This document shows, piece by piece, positions 41,913 through 51,557 of a stretch of 64,000 nt of DNA. Made by a program: the position numbers and the translations under genes. Below the pieces are notes generated by a model. The model was not told the DNA's origin and did not search any database. It saw nothing but the letters and a program-made list of their open reading frames with translations. The DNA is taken from positions 1,550,001-1,614,000 of the forward strand of contig OZ244818.1 of NCBI GenBank assembly GCA_965220285.1, written 5' to 3'. Each line of letters begins with the position of its first letter. Within the stretch, counting starts at the first letter, position 1. This stretch comes from Bin5 sp009843665 (lineage in GTDB: Bacteria; Chloroflexota; Anaerolineae; Caldilineales; Caldilineaceae).

Positions 41913-43913
41913 TCAGGTGGCCGGACTGGCAGGGACACCTACTGCAGCGGGAGGACCGCTCCCATTGGGCTGCACCGGTAGATCTTCCTGGCGACGAAAC
42001 TGGTTCATGTAGAGTTCGTAGTAGAATCCGCGCTGGGCAAGCAGCCCTTCGTGTGTGCCCCGTTCGATAATCTCTCCGTCTTTCAATACCAGCACCTGGT
42101 CGGCACTGCGGATGGTGCTGAGGCGGTGGGCGATCACGAAGCTGGTGCGTCCTTTCAGCAGGTCGTTAAGCGCGGCCTGGATTCTCTGCTCGGTGCGGGT
42201 GTCGACGCTGCTGGTGGCTTCGTCGAGGATGAGGATGCGCGGGTCGGCCAGTGCGGCGCGGGCGATGGCGAGGAGCTGACGCTGTCCCTGGCTGAGACCA
42301 GCGCCGCGTTCGCCGAGAACGGTCTCATAGCCTTCGGGAAGCCGCTGGATAAAGTCGTGCGCCTGGGCCAGCTTAGCGGCGGCGATGACTTCCTCGTTGG
42401 AAGCGTCGGCGCGGCTGAAGCGGATATTGTCCATCACGGAACTGCTGAACAGGTAGGTGTCCTGGAGGACGATGCCGATCTGCTCGCGCAGGCTGTACAG
42501 CTGCACGTCACGCACATCGATACCGTCGATACGCACGGAACCGCCGGTGACATCCCAGAAGCGGGGGATCAGATTGATAATGGTCGTCTTACCGGCGCCG
42601 GTCGGTCCGACGATTGCCACCGTCTCGCCAGGACTGGCGTTCAGGTTGATTCCTTTGAGGACCGGTTCCCCGGGCACGTATTCGGCTTCCACGTTATGCA
42701 GGGAAACGGTGCCCTTGATTGCGGGCATTGGCCGGGCGCCGAATTTCTCCTGTACTTCCGGGACCTCGTCCATCAGCTCGAAGATACGCTCCACACCGGC
42801 GATGGCGCTCTGGATATTGGTCCACATAACGCTGATCTGGGATATGGGCATGTTGAAGCGCTGGGCATAGCCCAAGAAGGTGACGATCAGGCCGAGGGAG
42901 ATGGCCGAACCTGCCAGAGTCTGACCGCGCAGGAGCATCACGCCACCGACGCCAACAACGACGGCGATGCCCAGGAATCCGAGGGCTTCGAGCGTGGGGG
43001 CCAAGGCAGAGGTGTAGGCAACGGCCTTGACATTGGCGTCGCGGTTGACGGCATTGCTCTGGCGGAACTGCTCGATGTTGGTTTCCTCGCGGCTGAAGGC
43101 CTGGACCTCGCGCACGCCGGAGATGCCCTCCTCCAGCTCTGCGTTGACGTCGCCGATGCTCTGGCGGGTGACGCGAAAGGCTCTGCGCGCCTGGGTGCTG
43201 AACCACAGCGTCGCCAAGCCCATGAGGGGCACGACGCTGAGGCTGATGAGCGCGTAGGCCCAGTTCAAGACGACCATCTGCCAGACGATCCAGAGGATGA
43301 GCAGCACGCTGCTCAGTACCTGCACCAGGGCAAAGCTGACGACCTGCTGGATTGTGTCTGAGTCGTTGGTAATGCGGCTCATCAGGTCGCCGGTCTCGTT
43401 GCGTGTGTAGAAGCCGAGAGAGAGGCGATGGAGGTGGTTGAAGAGGCGCACGCGCAGGCGGCGCAGGACGTGATGGCCGGTCCAGCTCATGCTGAAGAAC
43501 ATCAAGCCGCCGGTGACTGAGCCGACAAGGTAGTAGCCGGTGATGACCAAAGTTATATTGAGGAGGCCGCGCAGCAGATCACTGCGGACCGGGTTCCCCA
43601 TGGCGACTTCCGGGGCATACCAGCAGTTGGCCTGGCTGTCGGTTTCCGTCTGCTGGTCGCTTTCTGCGGGCAGTAGAAGCCCTCTGCCGTCTTCGCCGCC
43701 TTCGCCGAAGGCGGCAGGCGCCAGAAAGCAGTCCACGGCCTGGCCGATCAGTACCGGGCCGATAACCTGGGTATAGGCGTTGACTGCCATCAGTACAGCG
43801 ACGACGGTCAGGCCGAACCAGTAGGGGCGAAAGTATCGACTGAAACGGGCGAGGGTGACGCCGACGCTCTTGGGCTTCAGCGTCTCCTGCCGTAACATGC
43901 GGTCACCGAACAT
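41913..43913 (-). CDS. ABC exporter, half-transporter with consensus ATP site residues
   Basis: 666 residues; ATG 43913 has AGGAG eight bases upstream. Six membrane helices with an extracellular insert of about 40 residues (FLAPAAFGEGGEDGRG on) between helices 1 and 2, then the nucleotide-binding domain: Walker A GPTGAGKTT, signature LSQGQ, Walker B LILDEATSSVD with the catalytic Glu, and switch His in IAHRLST. It starts 54 bases after the stop of the next ABC gene. The two form a heterodimeric multidrug/lipid exporter of the BmrCD/LmrCD/TM287-288 type. Here Walker A, Walker B and H-loop are canonical and the partner supplies LSGGQ, making the active site. Confidence 0.92.
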   Translation of the reverse strand: MFGDRMLRQETLKPKSVGVTLARFSRYFRPYWFGLTVVAVLMAVNAYTQVIGPVLIGQAVDCFLAPAAFGEGGEDGRGLLLPAESDQQTETDSQANCWYAPEVAMGNPVRSDLLRGLLNITLVITGYYLVGSVTGGLMFFSMSWTGHHVLRRLRVRLFNHLHRLSLGFYTRNETGDLMSRITNDSDTIQQVVSFALVQVLSSVLLILWIVWQMVVLNWAYALISLSVVPLMGLATLWFSTQARRAFRVTRQSIGDVNAELEEGISGVREVQAFSREETNIEQFRQSNAVNRDANVKAVAYTSALAPTLEALGFLGIAVVVGVGGVMLLRGQTLAGSAISLGLIVTFLGYAQRFNMPISQISVMWTNIQSAIAGVERIFELMDEVPEVQEKFGARPMPAIKGTVSLHNVEAEYVPGEPVLKGINLNASPGETVAIVGPTGAGKTTIINLIPRFWDVTGGSVRIDGIDVRDVQLYSLREQIGIVLQDTYLFSSSVMDNIRFSRADASNEEVIAAAKLAQAHDFIQRLPEGYETVLGERGAGLSQGQRQLLAIARAALADPRILILDEATSSVDTRTEQRIQAALNDLLKGRTSFVIAHRLSTIRSADQVLVLKDGEIIERGTHEGLLAQRGFYYELYMNQFRRQEDLPVQPNGSGPPAAVGVPASPAT

Positions 43914-43967
43914 CGGACGGGCTCCTGGGAGAAATAGTGCGTAACAAGGGCTGCTGCCGGCAGCGGG

Positions 43968-45908
43968 CTATGCTTCCGCGACCAGTGGTGCTTCCACCTC
44001 GACCGCTGCGTCTTCGACCAACTGGCTGTGGTAGATGTCGGTGTAGATGGCGCTGGTGCGCATCAGTTCTTCGTGGTTGCCGCGGTCGACGATGCGGCCT
44101 CTATCGAGGACAAGGATCTGATCGGCGTTGACGACGGTGCTGATGCGCTGGGCGATGACAAAGCTGGTGCGTCCCACCATGAGCCGGTCGAGCGCATTCT
44201 GGATGAGCACCTCGGTTGCGACATCGACGCTGCTGGTGGAGTCGTCGAGGATGAGGATGCGCGGGTCGGTCAGGAGGGCACGGGCGATGGCGACGCGTTG
44301 CTTTTGGCCGCCCGAAAGGGTGGTACCGCGCTCTCCTACGGCGGTCTGATAGCCGTCGGGGAAGCTGACGATGAAGTCGTGTGCGGCGGCGGCTCTGGCG
44401 GCTGTCTCGACTTCGGCGTCGGTGGCTGCGGGACGGCCAAAGGCGATGTTGTCGCGAATGGTACCGGTAAACAGATTGGTCTCCTGCAGCACGATGCCGA
44501 TCTGGCGCCTCATGCTTTCCAGCGTGACATCGCGCACGTCCCAGTCATCGATGACGACACGACCTTCGCTCACGTCGTAGAAACGGGGGATCAGGTTGAT
44601 GATGGTCGACTTGCCGCTACCGGTTCCCCCCAAGAGGGCGACGGTCTCACCCGGCTGGGCCTCGAAGGAGACGTTCTGGAGGACAGGTTCGCTGCTGTTG
44701 AAGTAGCGGAATGTTACGTCGGTAAAGCTGACGCGGCCGTGCACCTGCGCCATAGGCTGTGCGCCGGGTTTGTCGGTGACCTCGTTTTCGGCGTCGAGGA
44801 TTTCGAAGATGCGCTTGGCGCTGGCGCTGGCCTGGCTCATCTGGGCGACGATAAAGCCGAGCTGGCCTACGGGGAAGAAGACGTATATGAGATAGAGGGA
44901 GAACTTTTGCCACTCCCCAAGGGTGAGGGTATCGAACAGGATCTGGCGCCCGCCCCAGTAGACGACAGCGGCCTGGCCGAGGTTGGAGATCAGAAAGATG
45001 AAGGGGAAGAGGAAGCTGAAGATTTTCGAAACGCGAATGTGCTGATCCATGAGCCGTTCGGCCGCGTTGTCGAACCTGTCCTGCTCTTCTCTTTCGCGTA
45101 CAAAGGCCTTGATGACACGGATACCGGCCAGGTTTTCCTGAAGGATCTCGTTAAGGGTGGAGAGCCGGCGCTGGATCTCACCGAACAGTGATTGGGCGAC
45201 GGAGCCGAAGACCATGAAGAGGATGAGCGCTACGGGCAGCACTGGGAGGATGATCAGGGTCAGGGTCAGGTTGGTAAAGGCCAACACGGCGAGCGAGCCG
45301 ATGAGCAGGACGATGGACTGCACAGCCAGCAACATCCCCTGACCGATAAACATTCTCAGTTTTTCGACATCGTCGGTGGCGCGAATCATCAGCTGGCCGG
45401 TACGATTGCGGTCATGGTAGCTGAAAGAGAGTCGCTGAATCTTTTCGAACAGTTCGTTGCGAAAATCGAAGGCCAGGTCCTGACTCACTTTCTGGGCCAG
45501 GAAGGCCTGTGCGAAGGCGAAGAGCCCGCGCGCCAGAGAGAAGACAACGATGAAGACCATAGCCCAGTAGATCGGCCCTTCGGCACTGACAGCTCGTTCT
45601 GTCAGCTGTTCGACCGAAAGCGGAAGCTGCTCAATCGCGGCGGTTCGCTCCGATTCCGGCAGGGCAAGAATCTGACGGGCGAACACACTGTTGGTTACAG
45701 CGTCAAGGACGTTTTGCACCAGCTGGGGGACGATAAGCTGGGCACCGATGCTGATAAAGAGGGCGGCATAGGCCAGGGTTGTGGTGATCTTGTAGGCGCC
45801 CAGATAGCGGAATGAGCGACCCAAGTCCTTCATGCTACCGCCGCCCTCGCGCGGTCCGCCCGGTCCTCCCGGGCCGCCTGGTCTAGCGAATGGTCTTCGT
45901 TGGTTCAC
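43968..45908 (-). CDS. ABC exporter, half-transporter with degenerate ATP site residues
   Basis: 646 residues. Gly/Pro-rich N-terminus (ARPGGPGGPGGPREGGG), six membrane helices, then Walker A GGTGSGKST, signature LSGGQ, but Walker B LILDDSTSSVD (Asp where the catalytic Glu should be) and IAQRIST (Gln in place of the switch His). These two changes mark the non-hydrolysing site of heterodimeric exporters. It pairs with the downstream gene, whose Walker B and His are normal. A MarR-type regulator lies 51 bases upstream on the same strand, so the three form one operon. Typical function: drug, peptide or lipid export. Substrate unknown. Confidence 0.93.
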   Translation of the reverse strand: MNQRRPFARPGGPGGPGGPREGGGSMKDLGRSFRYLGAYKITTTLAYAALFISIGAQLIVPQLVQNVLDAVTNSVFARQILALPESERTAAIEQLPLSVEQLTERAVSAEGPIYWAMVFIVVFSLARGLFAFAQAFLAQKVSQDLAFDFRNELFEKIQRLSFSYHDRNRTGQLMIRATDDVEKLRMFIGQGMLLAVQSIVLLIGSLAVLAFTNLTLTLIILPVLPVALILFMVFGSVAQSLFGEIQRRLSTLNEILQENLAGIRVIKAFVREREEQDRFDNAAERLMDQHIRVSKIFSFLFPFIFLISNLGQAAVVYWGGRQILFDTLTLGEWQKFSLYLIYVFFPVGQLGFIVAQMSQASASAKRIFEILDAENEVTDKPGAQPMAQVHGRVSFTDVTFRYFNSSEPVLQNVSFEAQPGETVALLGGTGSGKSTIINLIPRFYDVSEGRVVIDDWDVRDVTLESMRRQIGIVLQETNLFTGTIRDNIAFGRPAATDAEVETAARAAAAHDFIVSFPDGYQTAVGERGTTLSGGQKQRVAIARALLTDPRILILDDSTSSVDVATEVLIQNALDRLMVGRTSFVIAQRISTVVNADQILVLDRGRIVDRGNHEELMRTSAIYTDIYHSQLVEDAAVEVEAPLVAEA

Positions 45909-45959
45909 ATGCCGCTCCTAGGGCAGAGAGTCAGATTGCAACGGTTCGATGGCCGGCGA

Positions 45960-46571
45960 CTACAAGCCGATGGCGGGTTCGCGTTCCCGTTGCAGCGAGT
46001 CAACCAGTTTAGTTAGCAAGCCCTGCAACAGTTCGCACTCTTCGGGCGAGAGTTGTGCGATCAGCTCGTTGAGAAATTTGAAATGCTGTGGTGTACGCGT
46101 GCAGACCAGGCTTCTGCCGTAAGTCGTCAGACGGATAAGGAAGGCCCGCAGGTCGTTCGGATCCAGCTGGCGTTCGATGAGGCGCGATTTCTCCAAGGCC
46201 CGCAGGTGGGCGCTGATCGTATTTTTGCTCAAACGCTGGCTGTGTGCCAGGTCTGTTGGCGTGAGGGCGGCCTGACCATTGCGTTCTGCCAGGTAGAGGC
46301 GGATAAGGACACGCCATTGGGGCAGAGAGATTTCTTCATTGCGCATGCGCTCGCCCAGAATACGGTCGTACGCTCCGGCGCACATTTTTATCAGCCGCAA
46401 GATCTCCATCCCGTGCACATGATCGAGGCCGGACTCGGCCAGAAGCTCACGGAAGCCGACTATTTCATCTGGCGCCTGTCGCGAGTCGGCGTCATCGGGC
46501 GCGTTTGACAGGCCGTTTGCCGGACTCGAACACTGTGAATTGGGATGGACTGCAGAGCTGACTTTTGTCAT
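45960..46571 (-). CDS. MarR-family transcriptional regulator
   Basis: 203 residues from ATG 46571, placed directly behind a promoter; an upstream in-frame Met at 46607 lies inside that promoter and is rejected. Winged-helix features: EEISLPQWRVLIRLYL, recognition helix in LAHSQRLSKNTISAHLRALEKS, wing ERQLDPNDLRAFLIRLT. The first 45 residues are unstructured. It is the first gene of the ABC exporter operon and probably represses it, releasing on binding an exported compound. CTTTTG (46562-46567) and CAAAAG (46605-46610) flank the promoter and may be its operator arms. Confidence 0.9.
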   Translation of the reverse strand: MTKVSSAVHPNSQCSSPANGLSNAPDDADSRQAPDEIVGFRELLAESGLDHVHGMEILRLIKMCAGAYDRILGERMRNEEISLPQWRVLIRLYLAERNGQAALTPTDLAHSQRLSKNTISAHLRALEKSRLIERQLDPNDLRAFLIRLTTYGRSLVCTRTPQHFKFLNELIAQLSPEECELLQGLLTKLVDSLQREREPAIGL

Positions 46572-46578
46572 AAGCGGA

Positions 46579-46607
46579 ATTGTACGGCATCGAACTAAAT
46601 TTGTCAA
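46579..46607 (-). promoter_or_regulatory. Promoter of the MarR-ABC exporter operon, leaderless
   Basis: Minus strand: TTGACA (46607-46602), 17-base spacer, TACAAT (46584-46579). Only seven bases remain before ATG 46571, so transcription should begin at the start codon or one base before it. Confidence 0.8.
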
Positions 46608-46819
46608 AAGCAGTCCCCTTCAATGCACGCGAGCGTATAATGCGCATCCAGATTCGACTCAGTGTCGCTGAGCATGTAGATAACGCAACGATTGGCCTGT
46701 CTTTGTGTTATAGTAGAGTGTACAATCAGATGCGAATCTCTTTACAGAAGGTGGGCTGACGACGAGGGCAAATGAACGCGATTTGCTCCTGTCGGGATGT
46801 TCACATGGAATAAACGCGC

Positions 46820-48097
46820 ATGTACAGTAGCAACGGCCGGCCGCGGCGGGTTGTGATCACCGGCGTCGGCGCGGTGACACCCCTGGGCCTAACGGTTGAT
46901 GAGACGTGGGATGCCCTGCTGGCAGGCCGGTCAGGCATTGATACGGTCACCAAGTTCGACACCAGCGAGTTGAATACCCGCTTTGCAGGGGAGCTGAAGG
47001 GGTTCGAAGCCAAAAACTATATGGATCGCAAGGAGGCGCGCCGGCTCGATCCATATATTCAGTATGCGCTGGTGGCAACGGAGCAGGCGCTCACCGACAG
47101 TGGGATCGATCTCAGCAAGGAGACGCCAACCGATATCGGCGTGCTGATTGCCAGCGGGACGGGCGGCCTCACCTCTCTACTCGACAATTTCAGGCTGACG
47201 GAGAAGCGCGGCTTACGCAAGGTGAGTCCGTTTCTGATTCCGAATATGCTGGTGGACAGCGCGGCCGGTAAGATCGCGATTCTCTATGATTTTCGGGGAC
47301 CCAACTTCTCGGTAGTGAACGCCTGCGCCAGCGGAACGGCGGCAACTGGTGAGGCATTTGAGTTGATCCGGCGCGGGGATGCGCAGGTGATGGTCACTGG
47401 GGGTGCGGAAGCCGCTCTGCTGCCGCTCATCATGGCCGGTTTCGACATTATGGGCGCCATGAGCCAGCGCAACGACGACCCGTCGGCGGCCTGCCGTCCT
47501 TTCGACAGTGACCGGGATGGCTTTGTAATGAGCGAGGGCAGCGCGATCCTGATTCTGGAGTCGATGGAGCATGCGCTGGCCCGCAATGCCCGCATCTATG
47601 CGGAAGTCATTGGCTACGGCAACAGCGCGGATGCGTATCACATGGCCGCGCCCCATTTCGACGGGCAGGGCGCGGAAGATGCGATGAATATGGCCCTGCG
47701 CAAAGCGGAGAGCTACGGTGTGAATCGGTCCGATGTGAATTACGTCAACGCGCATGGAACGAGCACGGAACTCAACGACCCGGGCGAAACGAAGGCGATC
47801 AAGAGGGCGTTGGGCGAGCACGCCTATAACGTGAACATCAGCAGCACGAAATCGATGCTTGGGCACCTGCTGGGAGCGGCGGGCGCGATAGAAGCGATAG
47901 TCTGCCTCAAGACGATCGAAGAGGGCGTCATTCCGCCAACCATCAATCTGGACAACCCCGATCCATCTTGCGATCTGAACTACACGCCGTTGCGGTCTGT
48001 GCAGGCAGACGTCGCAGTGACAATGAGCAACAGTTTTGGTTTCGGCGGCCACAACTCATGTCTGATGCTGCGGCGGTTTGAGGAGAATGGGGTATGA
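46820..48097 (+). CDS. fabF: Beta-ketoacyl-ACP synthase II
   Basis: 425 residues. Catalytic triad: Cys169 in VNACASGT, His312 in NAHGTSTELND, His349 in KSMLGHLLGA, with Lys344. Glycine-rich C-terminal NSFGFGGHNSCL. It elongates malonyl-ACP with acyl-ACP in fatty acid synthesis. It overlaps fabH by ATGA (48094-48097). No acyl carrier protein, fabD or fabG is next to it, so the cluster is partial. The ribosome binding site is weak (GGAAT before the ATG). Confidence 0.96.
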   Translation: MYSSNGRPRRVVITGVGAVTPLGLTVDETWDALLAGRSGIDTVTKFDTSELNTRFAGELKGFEAKNYMDRKEARRLDPYIQYALVATEQALTDSGIDLSKETPTDIGVLIASGTGGLTSLLDNFRLTEKRGLRKVSPFLIPNMLVDSAAGKIAILYDFRGPNFSVVNACASGTAATGEAFELIRRGDAQVMVTGGAEAALLPLIMAGFDIMGAMSQRNDDPSAACRPFDSDRDGFVMSEGSAILILESMEHALARNARIYAEVIGYGNSADAYHMAAPHFDGQGAEDAMNMALRKAESYGVNRSDVNYVNAHGTSTELNDPGETKAIKRALGEHAYNVNISSTKSMLGHLLGAAGAIEAIVCLKTIEEGVIPPTINLDNPDPSCDLNYTPLRSVQADVAVTMSNSFGFGGHNSCLMLRRFEENGV

Positions 48098-49380
48098 CAG
48101 CACAAGCGCAGGAGGAGAACGGGACCGGCAGCGACCAAGCAGCCGCGCATCTGAACGGGCACTTTCCGGCTGCAGAGGCGGAGCAGCCGACGTTGGAAAA
48201 GGTGCAGCCGCCCTGTTATGCCCAAATTATTGGCTGGGGCTACCAGGTTCCCGATCGGGTGGTGACAAACCAAGATCTGGAACAGGTCGTCGATACCCAA
48301 GACGAGTGGATTCGGACGCGTACGGGCATACAGGAGCGGCGGGTCGCGGCCTCGCCCCAGGAGACGACTGCCTCTCTGGGGACGCAGGCGGCGCGCAAGG
48401 CGCTCGAAGTGGCCGACCTTCATCCTGCTAAGGTGGACCTGGTCATCTGTGCGACCAGTTCGCCGGAGCATTTTTTCCCCGCCACGGCGAGCATCATCCA
48501 GGACAATTTGGGTCTCGTCAATGCCGGGGCATTTGATCTGAGCGCTGCCTGTTCCGGCTTTGTTTATGCTCTCAGCGTCGCGCGCGGGCAGATACTGGCC
48601 GGGGACGTCGAGTATGTGCTGGTGGTCGGCTCCGAAACGCTGAGCAGGTGGGTGGATTGGACCGACCGGACGACGTGCGTTCTCTTCGGGGACGGCGCGG
48701 GTGCGGTGCTGCTGGCCGCCAGCGACGTGCCGGGTGGTGTCACGGCTTCAGTGCTCGGCAGCGATGGGTCGGGCGCGGAACTGTTGACGATTCCGGCGGG
48801 CGGGAGCGCGTCTCCGGCCAGTTTGGAGACGGTCAGCAGCGGTTCGCATTACATTCAGATGGACGGGCGGGCTGTTTTCCGTTTCGCCACGCGAATTATG
48901 GCCGACGCCACGCGACGGGTGTTGGACAAGGCGGGTGTTCCGGTCAGCGAAGTCGATTTGGTGGTACCACACCAGGCGAACAAGCGCATCATCCAGCACA
49001 GCGTGCTGCGGCAGTTGAAGATTCCGGAAGACAAGGTCTACGTAAACGTTCACAAGTACGGCAACACGAGCACAGCCAGCATCCCCATTGCACTATGCGA
49101 AGCAATAGAGGAGGGGAAGGTGGCGCCGGGGGACAATCTTGTGTTTGTCGGATTTGGCGCGGGTCTGACCTGGGGGGCATGCGCCGTCAAGTGGAGCGTA
49201 CCGGTGGAGAAGCCGGAGTCGACCTGGTGGACGAATACGCAGCGGCAGGCTACCTATCAGGCGGCGGCGGCGCGCTCGATGTGGAAACGGGCCATCCGGC
49301 GCATCTACAGCCAGGTGGAGCCGCGGGCCATGGCACGGCGACCGGTGCGTAAACCGGATGAGGAGCAGCCGACGCCGTAG
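48094..49380 (+). CDS. fabH: Beta-ketoacyl-ACP synthase III with terminal extensions
   Basis: 428 residues; usual FabH is near 330. The core (about 40-370) has Cys153 in LSAACSGFV, His293 in PHQANKRI and Asn324 in YGNTSTASIP, the FabH triad. It normally condenses acetyl-CoA with malonyl-ACP to begin a chain. Two additions are unusual: 40 low-complexity N-terminal residues (QEENGTGSDQAAAHLNGHF) and about 58 basic C-terminal residues (SMWKRAIRRIYSQVEPRAM on). It is translationally coupled to fabF. A specialised primer specificity (branched or 3-hydroxy chains) is possible. Confidence 0.93.
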   Translation: MTAQAQEENGTGSDQAAAHLNGHFPAAEAEQPTLEKVQPPCYAQIIGWGYQVPDRVVTNQDLEQVVDTQDEWIRTRTGIQERRVAASPQETTASLGTQAARKALEVADLHPAKVDLVICATSSPEHFFPATASIIQDNLGLVNAGAFDLSAACSGFVYALSVARGQILAGDVEYVLVVGSETLSRWVDWTDRTTCVLFGDGAGAVLLAASDVPGGVTASVLGSDGSGAELLTIPAGGSASPASLETVSSGSHYIQMDGRAVFRFATRIMADATRRVLDKAGVPVSEVDLVVPHQANKRIIQHSVLRQLKIPEDKVYVNVHKYGNTSTASIPIALCEAIEEGKVAPGDNLVFVGFGAGLTWGACAVKWSVPVEKPESTWWTNTQRQATYQAAAARSMWKRAIRRIYSQVEPRAMARRPVRKPDEEQPTP

Positions 49381-49479
49381 CGTATTGCCACTTCGCCCGC
49401 GCAATCGCCGATCTACTCAATCTTTTCCCGACAGTATCTTTAGCCGACATCCGCAACCGGACAGTATGGAGGTACAGCC

Positions 49480-50337
49480 ATGCCTTTAACCGCAGTCGAA
49501 AAGCGGGACCAGCTCATGCGCGACGGCTTCTGTATATTCGAAAATGTATTGGAACCGGAGATGGTCGCCAAGTTGAACTCCATGAGCGAATGGACGATCG
49601 CGCAGGAGGATGAGGAGCATTTTGAACAACGCCGGTCTCAGGGCTGCATCATACCCTATTGGAAGTTTCCGCACCCGGCCTTTCCGGAACTGATTGCGCA
49701 TCCGGGCGCGTTGGGGGCGCTGGCTCAGCTGGGTTTTGACGATCCCAAGGTCTGGAGCGGATTTGTGATCAGCAAACCGCCGCACAGCCCTCCTCTCTAC
49801 TGGCATCAGGATGGCGTACTGTGGGAGCATCCGATCAGCTACACCAACCAGCCGCAGCAGTACTTTCTGATGTACTACCTGGTCGACACCAGCCCGCAGA
49901 ACGGTTGCCTGCGCCTGATTCCGGGCTCACATCTGAAGCGTCACGCGCTGCACGATATGGACCGCCGTGCGCATGAAAGCGACGAAGTGGGCCGCGCCAA
50001 GGACTTGAGCCACCCTGCATTTCAGAAGGCTGAAGGCGAGGTTGATGTCCCTGTGCGCGCGGGGGACGTGGTCGTCGGAGATGCGCGACTGTTGCATTCG
50101 GCACACGCAAACCAGAGCGACCAGTGGCGGACAGTACTCACTATCTGGTACTGGGCCATTTATACCGAACTGCCTGAGGCGGTCCAGGCCGTTGTGGCCG
50201 AGCATGTCACTGAAAACGCTGAGTGGACTGCGTGGACCGAAGAGGCAGACCCGGAGGTCCAGGCCCTGATACCACGTTATGCGGGTGGCGTTGAGGCAGT
50301 TCCATGGAATAACAGCCCGAAGGAGGGGTTGTTTTGA
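49480..50337 (+). CDS. Phytanoyl-CoA dioxygenase family protein
   Basis: 285 residues with an intact Fe(II)/2-oxoglutarate site: H-x-D in YWHQDGVLW, distal His in ARLLHSAHANQS, 2-oxoglutarate Arg in RTVLTIWYW. AGGT(A) lies about ten bases before the ATG. The family hydroxylates small molecules or lipids with O2 and 2-oxoglutarate; the substrate is not evident. It opens a plus-strand run of oxygenase, alcohol dehydrogenase, oxygenase, oxygenase. Confidence 0.9.
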   Translation: MPLTAVEKRDQLMRDGFCIFENVLEPEMVAKLNSMSEWTIAQEDEEHFEQRRSQGCIIPYWKFPHPAFPELIAHPGALGALAQLGFDDPKVWSGFVISKPPHSPPLYWHQDGVLWEHPISYTNQPQQYFLMYYLVDTSPQNGCLRLIPGSHLKRHALHDMDRRAHESDEVGRAKDLSHPAFQKAEGEVDVPVRAGDVVVGDARLLHSAHANQSDQWRTVLTIWYWAIYTELPEAVQAVVAEHVTENAEWTAWTEEADPEVQALIPRYAGGVEAVPWNNSPKEGLF

Positions 50338-50475
50338 ATCCTGCGCGTCATATATGATGCCATTCCATACTTCTCTCCTGCCTTCCGAACTTTTTCTGAC
50401 TCAGTTGCGCCAGTCGACGTGCGCGATGAGTGAACGCACGCACTCTGGCCGCTGGACCAACAAGGAGTGTTTCCC

Positions 50476-51492
50476 GTGATCCAGGCAGCAATCACCGGTG
50501 AACGTCAGGTCGCGTTTCACGAAATGCCCGACCCGCAGGCGAAAGCGGATTGGGCGGTCGTCAAGGTTCATGCCTCGGCGTTGTGCACGGAATACAAGCT
50601 ATGGATGGCCGGCCAGAGTCAGGCGGTAATCGGCCATGAGGGTGTGGGAGAGGTGGTGGACGTGGCTGAGCGGGGGCCGGTCAGCGTTGGAGACCGGGTG
50701 GTAGTTCTGCCGCAGTTTTCGTGCGGCCGCTGTCATCTCTGCATGAGCGGGGACTATATTTACTGTGAAGAGAGCCACGATTTCGCCGCGGTGCATGGGT
50801 CAATGGCCGGCGCGGGGACATTTGCTCATTACACACTGAAGCCGGCATGGCTGCTGCCGAGGCTTCCCGACGACGTGAGTTATGCGGAGGCGACGATGGC
50901 GATTGATGGCATCGGCGCCTCCTTTGGCGGGTTCGAGGCAATTGGTGTCAACTCGCAGGATACGGTGCTGGTAACCGGTCTGGGGCCGGTTGGGCTGGGG
51001 GCGGTGGTCAACGCGCGATTTCGCAATGCGCGGGTGATCGGCGTGGAACCGGCGCCGTGGCGGGCCAACCGGGCGCTGGAGATGGGGGCGGAAGCGGTAC
51101 TCGATCCCAGCGATCCGGATATAGTGCGGAGAATCCGCGACCTGACAGAGGGCAGGGGCGTGGACTGCGCGGTCGACTGCTCAGGCCGCGTCGCAGCAGA
51201 ACGGCTATGCATTGACGCGACCCGTCGACGGGGCCGGGTGGCTTTTGTCGGCGAATGCCGTGAGGAACTTACCATTACGGTCAGTTTCGACATGATCCGC
51301 AAAGGATTGACCGTTGTCGGATCCTGGCTTTACAATATGGGCGACTACGCCAAAGTGATGAAGGTTATCCGGCAGTCACCCCTGATCGACCTTCTGATCA
51401 GCCATCAGTTGCCGATGAGCCAGTTGCAGACGGGATTCGGACTTCTAGCACAGGGTGAAGCGGCCAAGATCGTGGTCGATCCCTGGGCATAG
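50476..51492 (+). CDS. Zinc-dependent alcohol dehydrogenase family protein
   Basis: 338 residues. GTG 50476 is preferred over GTG 50467, because AAGGAG (50462-50467) gives eight-base spacing. Catalytic zinc ligands: Cys37 (SALCTEY) and His54-Glu55 in IGHEGVGEV. Structural zinc: C83-x2-C86-x2-C89-x7-C97 in CGRCHLCMSGDYIYC. Rossmann fold GLGPVGLGA. It oxidises an alcohol or polyol with NAD(P); its sorbitol/threonine-dehydrogenase-like build does not fix the substrate. It sits between oxygenases and probably acts on the same compound. Confidence 0.92.
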   Translation: MIQAAITGERQVAFHEMPDPQAKADWAVVKVHASALCTEYKLWMAGQSQAVIGHEGVGEVVDVAERGPVSVGDRVVVLPQFSCGRCHLCMSGDYIYCEESHDFAAVHGSMAGAGTFAHYTLKPAWLLPRLPDDVSYAEATMAIDGIGASFGGFEAIGVNSQDTVLVTGLGPVGLGAVVNARFRNARVIGVEPAPWRANRALEMGAEAVLDPSDPDIVRRIRDLTEGRGVDCAVDCSGRVAAERLCIDATRRRGRVAFVGECREELTITVSFDMIRKGLTVVGSWLYNMGDYAKVMKVIRQSPLIDLLISHQLPMSQLQTGFGLLAQGEAAKIVVDPWA

Positions 51493-51557
51493 CAATGACA
51501 GGGTGCGCCCTCGACCAGTCCACCAAAACTCACACTGCTAATTGGAGTACAAGAACG

